This document shows, piece by piece, positions 9,766-20,800 of a DNA stretch of 39,698 nucleotides. The translations under genes and the position numbers were made by a program. The stretch covers positions 1 to 39,698 of the forward strand of contig JAMYWO010000334.1 of the NCBI GenBank assembly GCA_024220525.1. The letters run 5' to 3'. Below the pieces are notes generated by a model that worked only from the letters and a program-made list of their open reading frames with translations, made no database searches and was not told the origin of the DNA. Position 1 is the first letter of the stretch. The number at the start of each line of letters is the position of its first letter. The stretch is from Cochliopodium minus (lineage: Eukaryota > Discosea > Himatismenida > Cochliopodiidae).

Positions 9766-10462
9766 TTTTTTTATTCAAAAATGTATATAAAAAGAGTTTT
9801 TGTAAAGTATTTAGGGAAAAGTTTGTAAATAAAGATATTTTTTTAAAATTTTTTTTTCTATTACATTTCACAGTGTTTATTTATTCTATTTGATTTCGTT
9901 ATTTGTTTGTGAAAGGGTTGAATCTAAGATTTGGGATAAATTTCAATTCCCAAAGATCCCAATAATTTGAAAAAAATTATTTTTTTTTTCTCTTTAAAAA
10001 GTCCTTTATTTTAATTACAAAGCTTTTTTTGAATCCCTTTTCCTCAAATTGTATTTACTAATGTAAGAATTTAAAAGGGGAGTTCAATCTTTGTTTGATT
10101 AAAATTTGGAAATGTAACTTTTACTTTATTAAAATTTCATTCTTTTAAATAGGATTTATCATAATATGATTTGCTTAGAATAAAATATGTTGTGATGAAA
10201 AGGATCAAAACATTGATTCAATTATTTTTTCTTAAAAATGAATATATTTTTGTTAGAAGTCCTGAATTTGAGGAGGAATATAGTCTCAAAGTAAATTTTA
10301 TAAATAAGAAAAATGAAACCTAAAAGTAAAGACTTTGAATTTATGGAGTGAAATTTAACTACCATTTTAAATTAAAAAAATAAAATTAATATAAATTAAA
10401 AAAAAACTGAAAAGGATAATAAAAAAGCCAGTACACTATAAATTTAAGACAAATTTGAAGGA
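9766..10462 (+). other. Intergenic, kinase 4 to kinase 5
   Basis: The longest spacer of the array (697 nt). The kinase 4 3' word is at 9823-9834. A weaker version of the upstream element (TTTGAATTTATGGAGTGAAA) lies around 10334-10353. Otherwise it is featureless AT-rich DNA. Confidence 0.6.
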
Positions 10463-11422
10463 ATGATTGGGGAATACCAGAAGGGATTTATGATTGGAAA
10501 GGGAGTCGATGCAAAATGTTACCTCGCAACAAAAAACAACCAAACATACTGCATTAAAATGATCCCCATTCAGATGAAAGAAGAATCAAAAAGAAGAAAT
10601 ACAGAAAAAGAAATAGAATCACTAACAAGATTGCAAAATCATGAGAATATAATCACAATGGTAGAATCCTTTGCAACACAAGAGGAATCCGGAGATTCAA
10701 TTCATTATATCATCACCGAAGCAATGAAGATGAATCTCGAACAGTTCCTCAGAATGAAGAAAGGTGCAATCAACGAGACCATCTGCAAAAAAATCTCCTT
10801 TCAAGTGATGAATGCCCTCAATTTCTGTCATCTTAATCTTATTACACATCAAGATATCAAGCTTGAAAACATAACCATAGATCCTAAAACTTTGAGGGTA
10901 AAAATAATTGATTTCGGATACTGTTCCATCTCCCAAAACGAAAAAGAAATTTGTAATTTACGTGAAACACAAGGTAAATTCAAAAATAATCTTTTAATTA
11001 AACCAGAATGTTTATCCTCATTTCTTTTGTTAGGAACTCCTCTTTATTTAAGTCCTGAAAAGTTTCTCTTCAAGAAATATGATGGAAGAAAAAGTGATGC
11101 GTGGAGTTGTGGTGTTTTGATCTATAAACTCGTAACTGGCTACTTTCCATTCGGTGAAGATTGTAAAACTCTCAAAGAACTATACGCATCTATCCTACAA
11201 AACGAATACAAAAGGCCCACTGATTGCACACCTCACTTTGTCGATCTTGTTGACTGTCTTTTACATAAAAATCCTAAAGAAAGAATTTCTGTGAATACTG
11301 CTTTGCAACACTCTTGGTTTACACAATCTTGCAACTCCAAAGTTAAAAGAAACAGTTTGGTTGATAGATTATTCAGAGGATCTAGAAATAGATCTAAACA
11401 CAACAGTATCACTAATTGCTAA
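10463..11422 (+). CDS. Protein kinase 5 of the array (HQD type)
   Basis: Spliced exons 10463-10973 and 11034-11422 encode 299 residues. The sequence keeps GKGVDAKCYLA, the YCIKMI lysine, THQDIKLENI, DFGYCS and SPEKF. It is more divergent than kinases 2-4 (EAMKMNLEQFLRM, PTDCTPHFVDLVDCLL), and its tail is CNSKVKRNSLVDRLFRGSRNRSKHN. Its intron (10974-11033) has normal GT-AG ends but is exactly 60 nt and free of in-frame stops. An unspliced message would therefore give a 319-residue protein with a 20-residue insert between DFG and the SPE motif, in the activation segment. I take splicing as the main form because every paralogue splices there. Confidence 0.9.
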   Translation: MIGEYQKGFMIGKGVDAKCYLATKNNQTYCIKMIPIQMKEESKRRNTEKEIESLTRLQNHENIITMVESFATQEESGDSIHYIITEAMKMNLEQFLRMKKGAINETICKKISFQVMNALNFCHLNLITHQDIKLENITIDPKTLRVKIIDFGYCSISQNEKEICNLRETQGKFKNNLLIKPECLSSFLLLGTPLYLSPEKFLFKKYDGRKSDAWSCGVLIYKLVTGYFPFGEDCKTLKELYASILQNEYKRPTDCTPHFVDLVDCLLHKNPKERISVNTALQHSWFTQSCNSKVKRNSLVDRLFRGSRNRSKHNSITNC

Positions 11423-11883
11423 CAAGTTTCTTTATTTTTTGGAACTTTTCGGTTCAAAATTTTTTGCTTTGTATTTATTGTAATTAAAAAGTTTTTGTAA
11501 TAATTCATGTTTTTTAAAAAAAAAAGATTTAATTTTATTTGTTAAGTTAATTTGAGGAATTCTAAAGATCCAAAAATTAAAATAAAATAATATTCTTCAA
11601 TGAAAAATATTTAAAAGTTCATATTTACAAAATAAATTTGTTTTTGTTATTTTGTATTCAAGATCACATAAGACAATTTCAAACAATCATTTCCTATATT
11701 TTTATTTTATTTTCACTATTATTTTCAATTGTGTTCAGGGAATTAGATTTTTTTTTTAAAAATTAAAAAATATTTATAAATACAAAAAAAAAAAAAAAAA
11801 ATCAGTTTTTTCAGTTCTCTTTATAATAAATATTGCATTGAATTAGATAAGGATCCATTAATTCGAAAGATAGTGGGAATAAG
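11423..11883 (+). other. Intergenic, kinase 5 to kinase 6
   Basis: AT-rich with poly-A/T runs. A TTATTGTAATTAAAAAG word near 11476-11492 is a degraded form of the shared 3' signal. No gene is seen. Confidence 0.55.
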
Positions 11884-12798
11884 ATGATAGGAGAGTATAA
11901 AATAGGAAATATGATTGGACAAGGAGATTCAAATAACGCCAAAACATTCAGTGCCTCCAAATTAAAAGGAAAGAAAAAATATATAGTCAAAATAATCTCT
12001 TATAAGAAAAAACACTCACTGATTAAGAGCAAGGCACTCAGCGAATTAGAGATAATGAAAAAAGTGAAGGATCATGAAGGAATAATAGAATTGGAAGACA
12101 CAGAGTTGATAGATGCACCAAAGGTAGAAAGATTGTGCATCATTACCAAGGCTATGAAGATGGATCTGTCCCAATACCTCGCATCAAAGAAAGGAAAGCT
12201 CCGTGAATCAGTATGCAAGAAGATTTCTCTTCAATTGATCAAGGCCATTGAACATTGTCATCGCAACATGGTGGTTCATCATGATATCAAACTTGAGAAT
12301 ATTGCAATTGATCCCAAGACACAAAAAATAAAGCTCATTGATTTTGGATTCTCCACCATCTCAAATAATGAAACAGAAATCACGAATCAAGATTCGAATT
12401 TTGGTAAGAAATCTTCAAAAAAAAAAATATATATTTTTAAGTTATCAACATCTTTATAATTAAGCAAAATAAATTTTATAACATATTTCCTTTCAATTTT
12501 AGGAACACCACTTTATATTGCTCCAGAAAAATTTTTGATGAAAAAATATGATGGCAGAAAAAGTGATGTATGGAGTTGCGGAGTTTTGATCTACAAGATG
12601 ATGACTAGTTTCTTTCCTTTCGGAGAGGATTCGAAAGAGATTGACGATGTTTATGAGAGTGCATGCAGTGAAAACTTTCCTCCTTTGAAATGTTCCACTA
12701 AATTGAAAGATCTTTTGAAGAAGATGCTCCACAAAGATCCCCAACAAAGATTAACAACCTCTCAAGTATTGGAACATCCATGGTTCTTGAAAAAATAA
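11884..12798 (+). CDS. Protein kinase 6, divergent member (HHD type)
   Basis: Exons 11884-12403 and 12503-12798 encode 271 residues, with the intron at the same codon as in kinases 1-5. The start MIGEYKIGNMIGQGDSNNAK shares the family opening but has a longer glycine loop. The catalytic loop is VHHDIKLENI, so the HRD arginine is histidine here, then DFGFS. The activation segment ends IAPEKF, with a proper APE. It stops straight after HPWFLKK and has no basic Ser/Arg tail. It looks like the oldest or least changed member. Since the HRD arginine is missing here too, its loss came before the array expanded. Confidence 0.9.
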
Positions 12799-12920
12799 GA
12801 TAAAAGTGTAAATTGTGATCCCTTTTAAAACATGTAAATATATATTGTGAATAGAAGACAAGATTTGTGAATAAAATAAAATTTTGATAAAATATGTTTC
12901 TTTTTTTTGGATTTCCATCT

Positions 12921-13597
12921 CTAGTTAGTAATCAATTTATTTTTTAACTTTAATTCAGCATCACCCCATCCTTCTTTCTTCAAACAATAACATACCTCAT
13001 TTTTCATCTCTTCCCCTAACTTAATTATGTTCTTTTCCACAATGAGAGGGATATCCATATCCTCCAAGAAATGTCTCATTGGACCATTATCCTCCAACGT
13101 CTTCCACAAGATGGTATCCAATCCCATCTTATCGAATGCGAGTTTCAACAAGAATAAATGGACATGTATACTTATCTTATTCTTCCAATGGGTATGATGT
13201 AAAATGATACCACATTCTCCCTTTCTTCCTTTTAAAGAAGATATTTCCCAATTATAAAGAAATATAATTTGAAATTTCTCATTTTTAGGTATGAATATAG
13301 AATATTACCGTCTATATTGCTGAAACCGGCTATTCCAATCAAATTACCATTCTCTTTGCAGTACAGATGATATGATTTCCTTTTTCCTTCTTTTTGTAGA
13401 TTGATAATCATCTCCCTTCTTTCCTTTGCTTGATTGATTGACCATCCTCCAACATGAAAATTGGCCAAATTGAGAAGATATTTCATTGTTAAGGTATTTG
13501 ACAATATCTTGCGCATATCTTCATCATCTTTTGGATCACAAACAGCAATATCTCTTAAAATCACATTATTCAATACAATATCTTGTTTGGGATCCAT
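12921..13597 (-). CDS. GNAT-family N-acetyltransferase (RimJ/RimL type)
   Basis: Exons 13309-13597 and 12921-13228 encode 198 residues and end in TAG. The start ATG GAT CCC at 13597 is preferred because the only upstream in-frame extension begins with TTG. The fold is readable: an N-terminal LRDIAVCDPKDDEDM strand-helix, then CKENGNLIGIAGFSNIDG, GECGIILHHTHWKNK (the acetyl-CoA-binding motif A region) and a C-terminal HFLEDM(D) segment. RimJ/RimL relatives acetylate protein N-termini, amino groups of small molecules or antibiotics; the substrate here cannot be told. It is transcribed away from the nucleotidyltransferase-like gene across about 180 nt. Its 5' end is duplicated at 1935-2000. The 3' end faces the end of kinase 6 with a 122-nt gap. 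Confidence 0.82.
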
Positions 13598-15830
13598 AAA
13601 ATTAAAATATCTCAACCAAATTTTTATTTATTTCGTTCATCAACCCCATATTTGAAAATAATTCAAATGAATTGAAATAATCTAAATTTATTTTCTTTAT
13701 TCCTTCTCCAAAGTGACCTATATTCTTTCAAAATATCATCTTATATAAAAAAAAAAAAAAATTTGTATCCTTCACGAAATGAATCCTGAAAATGATGCAA
13801 TTAAAGAATTGAATTCCAATGATAAAGATTTCACCAAGAAATTCTTTGGAAAATACTGCAAAGGATTTGAAAGAGCAAATCAAATGTTCCTTGAGAGAGT
13901 GAAAATAACAGATTTGTGCATAAATCTTCAAGAATTCTCAAGAAGATCAATGAATTGGTAAATTCAAATCAAAATTAAATCAAATCTCTCCCCTTATTTT
14001 CTTTTTTTGCTTTTATTTAAAAAGGCCAATTTTGAAATTGGGAAGATTTGAAAGAAACAATGAGAAATTCAAATTTGTTAATACATTGATTGGTTTGGAT
14101 GTTGAAGATATAAGCATCCCTGATGAAATCTATTCATTATTGATGAATAATGAGAATATAATTTTGGCAGGTGGAGCAGTATTGGATTCATTGATAGGAT
14201 TCAAAGTAAAAAACAAATAAAATCAAATTATTTCCTTGAATTAATTTAAATTTCTTTTGTTTATTTCTTTATTTATTTTTTCCATTATTTTTTTTGATTT
14301 AATCTTCATTTTACTTTCAATATAAAATAAATCATTTGATTATTTTTATTTTTTAAAGGTGAAAGATTACGATTTATTTTGCATTGGAAGTCGTCCAACA
14401 ACATTCAGGACTGACAGTTGGTTGGAAACATCAAACTCAATAAGTACATTAAACAGAGTAATCATTTATTTTTTTTTTCTTTATTTTCCACTTTCACAAT
14501 TCATCGATTTTAACAATTTATAGTTTCTTTTTAATTTAATATTTCATTGTCTATAATTTTTATTTGAGAATTCATCGATTTTTACAATTAATTATCTTTT
14601 TAATCATTACAAGCCAATGATTCAACTTATCAAGAGAATATATGACAGTCCACAACAAGTGATAGGAGGATTTGATTTGGACAGTTCTAGGTTTTACATG
14701 GATTCTAATCTTAATGTGTTCACCACTTTAACAGGGATTGCCGCATTGATATACAGAATAAATCCCATCAATTTTTGTTGCTACAGTTCCAGTTTTTCGA
14801 AGAGAATCAGAAAGTATCGAAGAAAAGGATTCATTCCTGTTTATGTCAATAAGTCTCATTCTTATCAAGTAATTTTAAACGTTTTATAATCAAATACATT
14901 CATTTTTTGTAATCTACATTTACTTATATTTCAATTTTTGAATTTACTTTTAAAAAACAAGTTATATTTTGACTCTTTTATTTTTTTTTTTGATAAATTT
15001 GATATGAAAGGATGATAATGCTTTGCAATATGGCACCAAGTTCCAAATTAGCAACAGAGAACATATTTATTTTGGTGATTATGATATAAAATTGAGTGGC
15101 AACTCAACCATCCCTCCTGAACGTAAAAAAAACAAAAAAATTAAAAATAACAAAAATTTTTCTTTCACAAACCTTTTTTTTTTAAAAAAAATAATAGATA
15201 AACTGAAACTTCTCAATTTCTGTTGTTTGATGAGAAAAGAATTTGATGGTTTCTGTATTTTGAATGGAATAGTTTTCAAGAAAGAAGATTTCATTGAGTT
15301 TGCAAAACAACAAAGAACAAAAGACTTGAACAGCAAATCTTCTGTGTTAAGACAAGGATATTATAAAACTCAATTCAAGTATTACCTCAAAAGAAACCAT
15401 TTGTTTCCCAAATCTGAAGTTGCAAATAGTTTTGTTGATTTGAGAATACCTGAAGATACTCCAAGAGATTTGATTGCAGAGTATATTTACCAAATGAGAT
15501 TGGAAAACATTGAGAAACATTATTCTTTTTACACTTCGATTGTTGATAAGTTCAGAATCACCAATCCAGGAAGTCAACACACTTCATCTTTTCATCCTGT
15601 TCAATTCAAAACACTTGAAGAACACACCAATTTCAAGAAGAACATTTTCAAAAAAGAGTATATTCCTCATGACAGTTCTTCTCCTGATATCATTGCTTGG
15701 TTGATTTGTTCAAAGAGTCTCAAACTTCCAAAACCTATCGTTTACAATATTTCCACTTTTATTTTTTCATTCAAACTCATTGACATTTTGAATTTGAGGA
15801 ATGGAAACCAAAAGGTTACTATTAATTTCA
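13560..15830. repeat. Right arm of inverted duplication, main part
   Basis: 13560-13745 and about 14460-15830 are reverse-complement copies of 1790-2000 and about 370-1750. The piece between them (about 13750-14460, exons 1-3 of the nucleotidyltransferase-like gene) is present only here. Since only this arm has a whole gene, it is the better model of the ancestral order, and the left arm is a trimmed copy. Confidence 0.88.
13598..13778. promoter_or_regulatory. Divergent promoter of GNAT and nucleotidyltransferase-like genes
   Basis: The 181 nt between the two start codons hold no reading frame. Most of it survives in the left duplication arm (about 1780-1934), including AAAGTGACCTATATTC (GAAAATAGGTCACTTT on the other strand there). 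Such conservation next to two starts suits a shared promoter, but it also follows simply from recent duplication. Confidence 0.45.
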
Positions 15831-15865
15831 TTAATAGAAAGAAGCTAGAGGGATATAAATTTTGA
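13779..15865 (+). CDS. Nucleotidyltransferase-fold-like protein
   Basis: Six exons encode 497 residues: 13779-13957, 14025-14205, 14359-14457, 14614-14868, 15011-15122, 15198-15865. Around residues 107-127 is LAGGAVLDSLIGFK then VKDYDLF. The GG...DxD pattern (G109-G110, D123, D125) is typical of the polymerase-beta-like nucleotidyltransferase fold. A later block (QQVIGGFDLDSSRFYMDS, then a stretch ending KYRRKGFIPVY) resembles, from memory, a poorly described family seen in fungi, amoebae and large DNA viruses, often beside ankyrin repeats. No ankyrin repeat is visible here. The C-terminal half (from about residue 285) is charged and not recognised. Spliceosomal introns and normal base composition make it a resident nuclear gene. 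The reaction and substrate are unknown. Confidence 0.75.
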
Positions 15866-15915
15866 CCACATTTGAAGTCTAATGAACAAATTTTTTATTT
15901 TTTACAATAAATATT

Positions 15916-17091
15916 TTAACTGAAATGTATTTCTAAACTCATATTTTTAAAAATGGCGGGATCTAATCTCGAATCTTTTGAAGCTAAAAAATTTCCCATG
16001 TTTTTGTCATCGTGAACAATACCAACCCAATGTCTCCCTGCATTTCCCCTTAAAATGTTTGTGGTTGTGTCTTTATTAAGACAATCTTTTGTGTCTGATT
16101 TGTGTACATCATTAGGTAAGCATTCAATATTATAGTAGTTGTACATTGGAAATCTGTTCATATAAGTATACTCTAAACAATTTGGGTGATCAGAAGATAA
16201 GCCTCCATGTCTAGTTTATTTTTTTTTTTTGAAAATAAATTTATTTTTATAAAATTTTTATAATACACACCCATGATCTAAAATGGATCCTAAATATAAA
16301 TGAGCAGTTAATTCAACTTTAGTTCTGTACGCTAAATGTCTCAAATGATCTTGGATCAAAATATCCAAACCAAGCCTTTCCTTCAAAAATAAAGTCGTAT
16401 TTACATTTTTAGAGGCTTCCATCACTTCATTGATTGCTTTTCTCGAGAAAACTATTCCCACTCCTTGAAAAAAAATAAAAAATAATTAAAAAAAAATTTT
16501 CAAAAAAAAAACTATTTTTACCAAACCAACCTGTTGTCAAAATATCGATTTTATTCTCTATCACAATAAACTCTATTTTGTCTAATTCCCCACAAAAAAA
16601 ACCATCATCTTCCAAAAGAAAAAAGTAATCATAATCGAAATTCATTGCCAACTTTAACAAATTCAAATGATCATAAAACACATCTCCCGAAGATCTGGGC
16701 ATTTTCATGTCTCTAAGTTTGTAATGATCTTCTTCAATATGAATTAATTCAAAGTCTGGATTATTTGCTGGAAGCCTTTTTTCAAAATTAATAAATAAAA
16801 TAAAAAATAAATTTATATTCACCTTTTATAATGTTTCATTTGGATGGGCAGTAATCTGCTTCCTTCCATCATCAATTTCATTTGGAATTTTTGAAATTTG
16901 GAGAGTTTATTTAGTTTCTCATTTGATATCTCTGATGCAATTCCATCCGATCCTCCTTGTTTCTTACTCTGAATCATTTTCTCTTCATCAAACAACATAT
17001 CTTGGCTAAATATCTTGTTATTATAGTGTATTGTGATAATGATAGAAGAGAGAACCAACACTGAGATAACTATAATGACAGGTGTTTTCAT
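15916..17091 (-). CDS. Type II membrane glycosyltransferase-like protein
   Basis: Four exons encode 333 residues: 16823-17091, 16531-16775, 16271-16463, 15916-16210. Residues 4-22 form one hydrophobic segment (VIIVISVLVLSSIIITI) after a single lysine, a typical Golgi signal anchor. A stem of ~65 residues follows. The catalytic part has SSGDVFYDHLNLLKLAM and FFLLEDDGFF; E145-D146-D147 is the metal/nucleotide-sugar-binding acidic motif of GT-A folds. Further on come GVGIVFSRKAI and LYLGSILDHGGLSSDHP, which recalls the C-terminal block of GT54 (N-acetylglucosaminyltransferase IV) enzymes. I infer a Golgi glycosyltransferase, possibly GT54-related; donor and acceptor are unknown. The gene is absent from the left duplication arm. 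Confidence 0.72.
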
Positions 17092-17233
17092 CTCTTTCTA
17101 TTTTTTTTTTTAAAAAATTTTCTTTGCTATCAAAGGAAACAATGTTGAACATCCAAGATGTGTTCATTGTTAAAAGATAAGAATGTGAAAAATTTTAAAG
17201 TTATTTGAATCCTATCAAAAATATAAAAAAAAA

Positions 17234-17514
17234 ATGTCGTTTATTTTCAATGCAAACAATAAAAAGAGAAAAAATGAAGAAGAGATATCAACATCAAAGA
17301 ATACAAAACAAAAGATAATCATAGTAAGATAATTTGGAAATATTATAATAATTTTTATTTAATAGCCGATATATTAAAGGAAAAGCAAATTATGAAAGAT
17401 TGGAACATGTATAGTATGAATAATCATAAATTTTATAGTAATCATTGTATGATGGATCCAGAAAAGATAGCAAAGAAAAGCATATGTATTAAAAATTTGA
17501 GTTATATTCAATAA
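17234..17514 (+). CDS. Possible small two-exon gene, unrecognised
   Basis: An ATG at 17234 opens a lysine-rich stretch (MSFIFNANNKKRKNEEEIS...). A good donor (GTAAG) follows at 17324 and an acceptor ending TTAAAG near 17379. Spliced in phase, it continues with a Met/Asn-rich peptide ending NLSYIQ and TAA at 17512-17514, about 75 residues in all. A more obvious acceptor (TTTAATAG) would break the frame at once. The lysine-rich start could be a nuclear signal, but nothing here is recognised. It lies between two minus-strand genes and could be chance. Confidence 0.3.
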
Positions 17515-17524
17515 AATAAATTAA

Positions 17525-17825
17525 TTAAAGTATTTATTTGTTTTTTGTGGTATGAAAAAAAAAGAAGATCAGTTAGGGTTTATAATGTACTCAATAAATT
17601 TGTCCTTTCCACTAGTAACAATTTCCCCTTCTTTAGCAAATTTCTTAGAGAGCCATCTGTCAACTTTAAAGTTGTATTCGTTTCCACTAAGTTGATCGAT
17701 AACTTGAGCTGATTCACAATTCCATTGTCCACTCAAAAGTTTTAATGCTGTTGCAAGTTTTATGGAGGTGATTGTTCCAACATCCTTCACATCAATCACA
17801 AAAACATCTTTTCAAAAAAAATTTT
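17525..17825. repeat. Right arm of inverted duplication, PLAT-tail part
   Basis: Reverse complement of 1-310: the last PLAT exon, its acceptor and about 45 nt of 3' flank. Homology stops just past the gene end, where this arm goes on to the small gene and the glycosyltransferase, while the left arm goes straight to the nucleotidyltransferase-like copy. Confidence 0.88.
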
Positions 17826-20800
17826 TATTTTTTATTTTTTATTTTTTATTTTTTATTTTTTATTTTTATTTTTACCTTTTTTGGCTCTTTCAAATTTATT
17901 GACATTTTGTGAGTATAAGAGCTCTGTTCTCTCTGTCTCCCCTTTATTTCCAACAAGTGTGACATAAACAGCAGAGTCTGTACCTGCTCCCATGATGTCT
18001 CCTGTCTTCAAAATCACAGAGTCTTTAAAAAAAGAAGTTAAAAATAATTAAAACATCAAAAATAAAAAAAATAATGAAAAAGTTACATGAATTGGTTGGT
18101 GTTGATTTTGGTTCGAGTTCCCTATCAAAATTTTATTATAAATTTTTTAAAATTTTAAATTTGAAAATGAGTTTATATATTTTTTTTTTTCACCTGACAA
18201 TCTTTTTGTCATCTTCATCATCTGCGAGCCAACGTCCGCAAGGAAATTGCCAACGTTGTTTGGTATTGGTGTTGATCACATAAATTTTGTTCAAAAACCA
18301 TCCTGGTCCTATTCCTGTGTTGTCATGTCTTCATTTTTTTTAATTTTAAAAATATTTTTTAATTTGTTAATTTAGTTTAATATAATTTTTTTAATTTATT
18401 TCTTTTAATTTAAATTATTTTTACCCAACAGTAAGTGATTTGAGCTCACCTAAGTCTGTAGTTTCAAATTGGAAGTGATCTACTCTTCCTCTTTCAAAGA
18501 TTCCTTTCCCGTCCAATTTCACTCCATTTATTTTGTTTTTGTCTCCAACAACATGAAGGTAAACATTTGCATCAGTTCCTTTTGAAAAAAAAATTAGATA
18601 ATTAATAAAAAAAAATGAAAATAAAATTTGAACATAATATTAATTTAAAATCAAACAAAATTTTTTTGTTTTTATTTTTTACCAGCTCCTTTTTCTACAC
18701 CAGTAATTATTACGACTTTGTAAATGATGACATCATCCCCAGGTTTAGTGTCAGTGGTGATTTCTCTTTGTATCTTTTTGTCACCTGACTTTGCATCGAA
18801 CCATTGTTTTACAATGAAGTTGGTTACCTTTGAAATGGCAGTGTTTTCAACTTTGACACTTTCCAAGAACCATGCACTTCCAACACCTGAGTTGTCATGT
18901 CCAATTCTAATTCTCTTGATTTCTCCAATATCTACACATTCAATGGAGAATTCATCAATTTGGCTTCTTTCAAAGTCATTCGCAGCTGAATCGAGGTTGT
19001 GTACTCCTGTCTTTCCTGTTTCTCCAAATAATTGGATGAACACATTTGCGTCTGTTCCTGCTCCTCTACAATCTCCTGTTTTGACAGAGATTTTGTATTT
19101 GATTGATTTGACTGATTCCTTTCCCTCTTCAGAAGATGCTATTTCATGATCCAATCCATTTTCTTTGTCGATCCATTTCGAAAAGTTAAAGTAGTACAAA
19201 TGTTTGGTTGTCATATCTGTTATCTTCACTTTGTCCAAGAACCATGATCCTCCAATTCCAGTATTGTCATGTCCAACTTGGATCTTCAAAAGTTTTCCAA
19301 GATCAATCGCATCAATTCCAAAGATATCTGTTTTGTTTCTTTCAAAATTGTTTCCTGGTCCATCCAAAATATGTCTTCCTGAGTTTCCATTTTCTCCATA
19401 AATTTCGATGTAAACATTTGAATCTGTTCCTGCTCCTCTAATATCTCCTGTTTTAACTTCAACTTCGTATGTTTTGACAGGAAGTAAAGGTTTTCCTTGT
19501 TCATCAGATGCTGAAAATTCTCTGATCAAATTGTTTGAGTCCAACCAAACTCCTCCTGTTGGAAAATAGATTGTCTTTTTGGAATCTTCAACATAAATTT
19601 GGATTGATTCAGGCAACCATGCTCCTCCAATTCCTCTGTTATCTGTTCTCATTCTAACTTTGCTCAATTCTCCCAAAGAAATAGAAGCAACTGTGAAAAC
19701 ATCAGTTTGTGCTTTTTCAAAATTATTTTGAGAATTATCAAGTAGAAACTCATTGCTTTCTCCTTCTTTTCCTGTTATCACAATGTAAATATTTGCATCT
19801 GTTCCTGCTCCTGGTCTATCTGCTGTTTTGATTGTGATTTTATAGTCAATAAGAGGTAAATAAGTTGTTGAATCTTGTTCTGTTGCTTTCAATTCTCTGC
19901 TAGTTCTCTTGTCATCTTCTGTTGATGAAAGCCAACGTCCACACAAAAAGAACCATTGTCTTCCACTTCCATTCTTGATCAAAACCTTGTCTAAAAACCA
20001 ATCTGATCCCAATCCTTTGTTATCATGTCCAATTTCAATTCTTGAAAGTTCTCCCAAATCAACACANNNNNNNNNNNNNNNNNNNNNNNNNNNNNNNNNN
20101 NNNNNNNNNNNNNNNNNNNNNNNNNNNNNNNNNNNNNNNNNNNNNNNNNNNNNNNNNNNNNNNNNNNNNNNNNNNNNNNNNNNNNNNNNNNNNNNNNNNN
20201 NNNNNNNNNNNNNNNNNNNNNNNNNNNNNNNNNNNNNNNNNNNNNNNNNNNNNNNNNNNNNNNNNNNNNNNNNNNNNNNNNNNNNNNNNNNNNNNNNNNN
20301 NNNNNNNNNNNNNNNNNNNNNNNNNNNNNNNNNNNNNNNNNNNNNNNNNNNNNNNNNNNNNNNNNNNNNNNNNNNNNNNNNNNNNNNNNNNNNNNNNNNN
20401 NNNNNNNNNNNNNNNNNNNNNNNNNNNNNNNNNNNNNNNNNNNNNNNNNNNNNNNNNNNNNNNNNNNNNNNNNNNNNNNNNNNNNNNNNNNNNNNNNNNN
20501 NNNNNNNNNNNNNNNNNNNNNNNNNNNNNNNNNNNNNNNNNNNNNNNNNNNNNNNNNNNNNNNNNNNNNNNNNNNNNNNNNNNNNNNNNNNNNNNNNNNN
20601 NNNNNNNNNNNNNNNNNNNNNNNNNNNNNNNNNNNNNNNNNNNNNNNNNNNNNNNNNNNNNNNNNNNNNNNNNNNNNNNNNNNNNNNNNNNNNNNNNNNN
20701 NNNNNNNNNNNNNNNNNNNNNNNNNNNNNNNNNNNNNNNNNNNNNNNNNNNNNNNNNNNNNNNNNNNNNNNNNNNNNNNNNNNNNNNNNNNNNNNNNNNN

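Noticed and set aside
13598-13615. Upstream extension of the GNAT protein (RYFNF before MDPK)
   Set aside because: It would need a TTG start; the ATG six codons later gives a normal family N-terminus.
13779-15865. Viral insertion as the source of the nucleotidyltransferase-like gene
   Set aside because: Relatives occur in large DNA viruses, but this copy has five spliceosomal introns, host-like composition and no viral neighbours.
17229-17330. Small gene using the TTTAATAG acceptor
   Set aside because: That acceptor gives an immediate stop; only the later TTAAAG acceptor keeps frame, so the gene is listed at low confidence.
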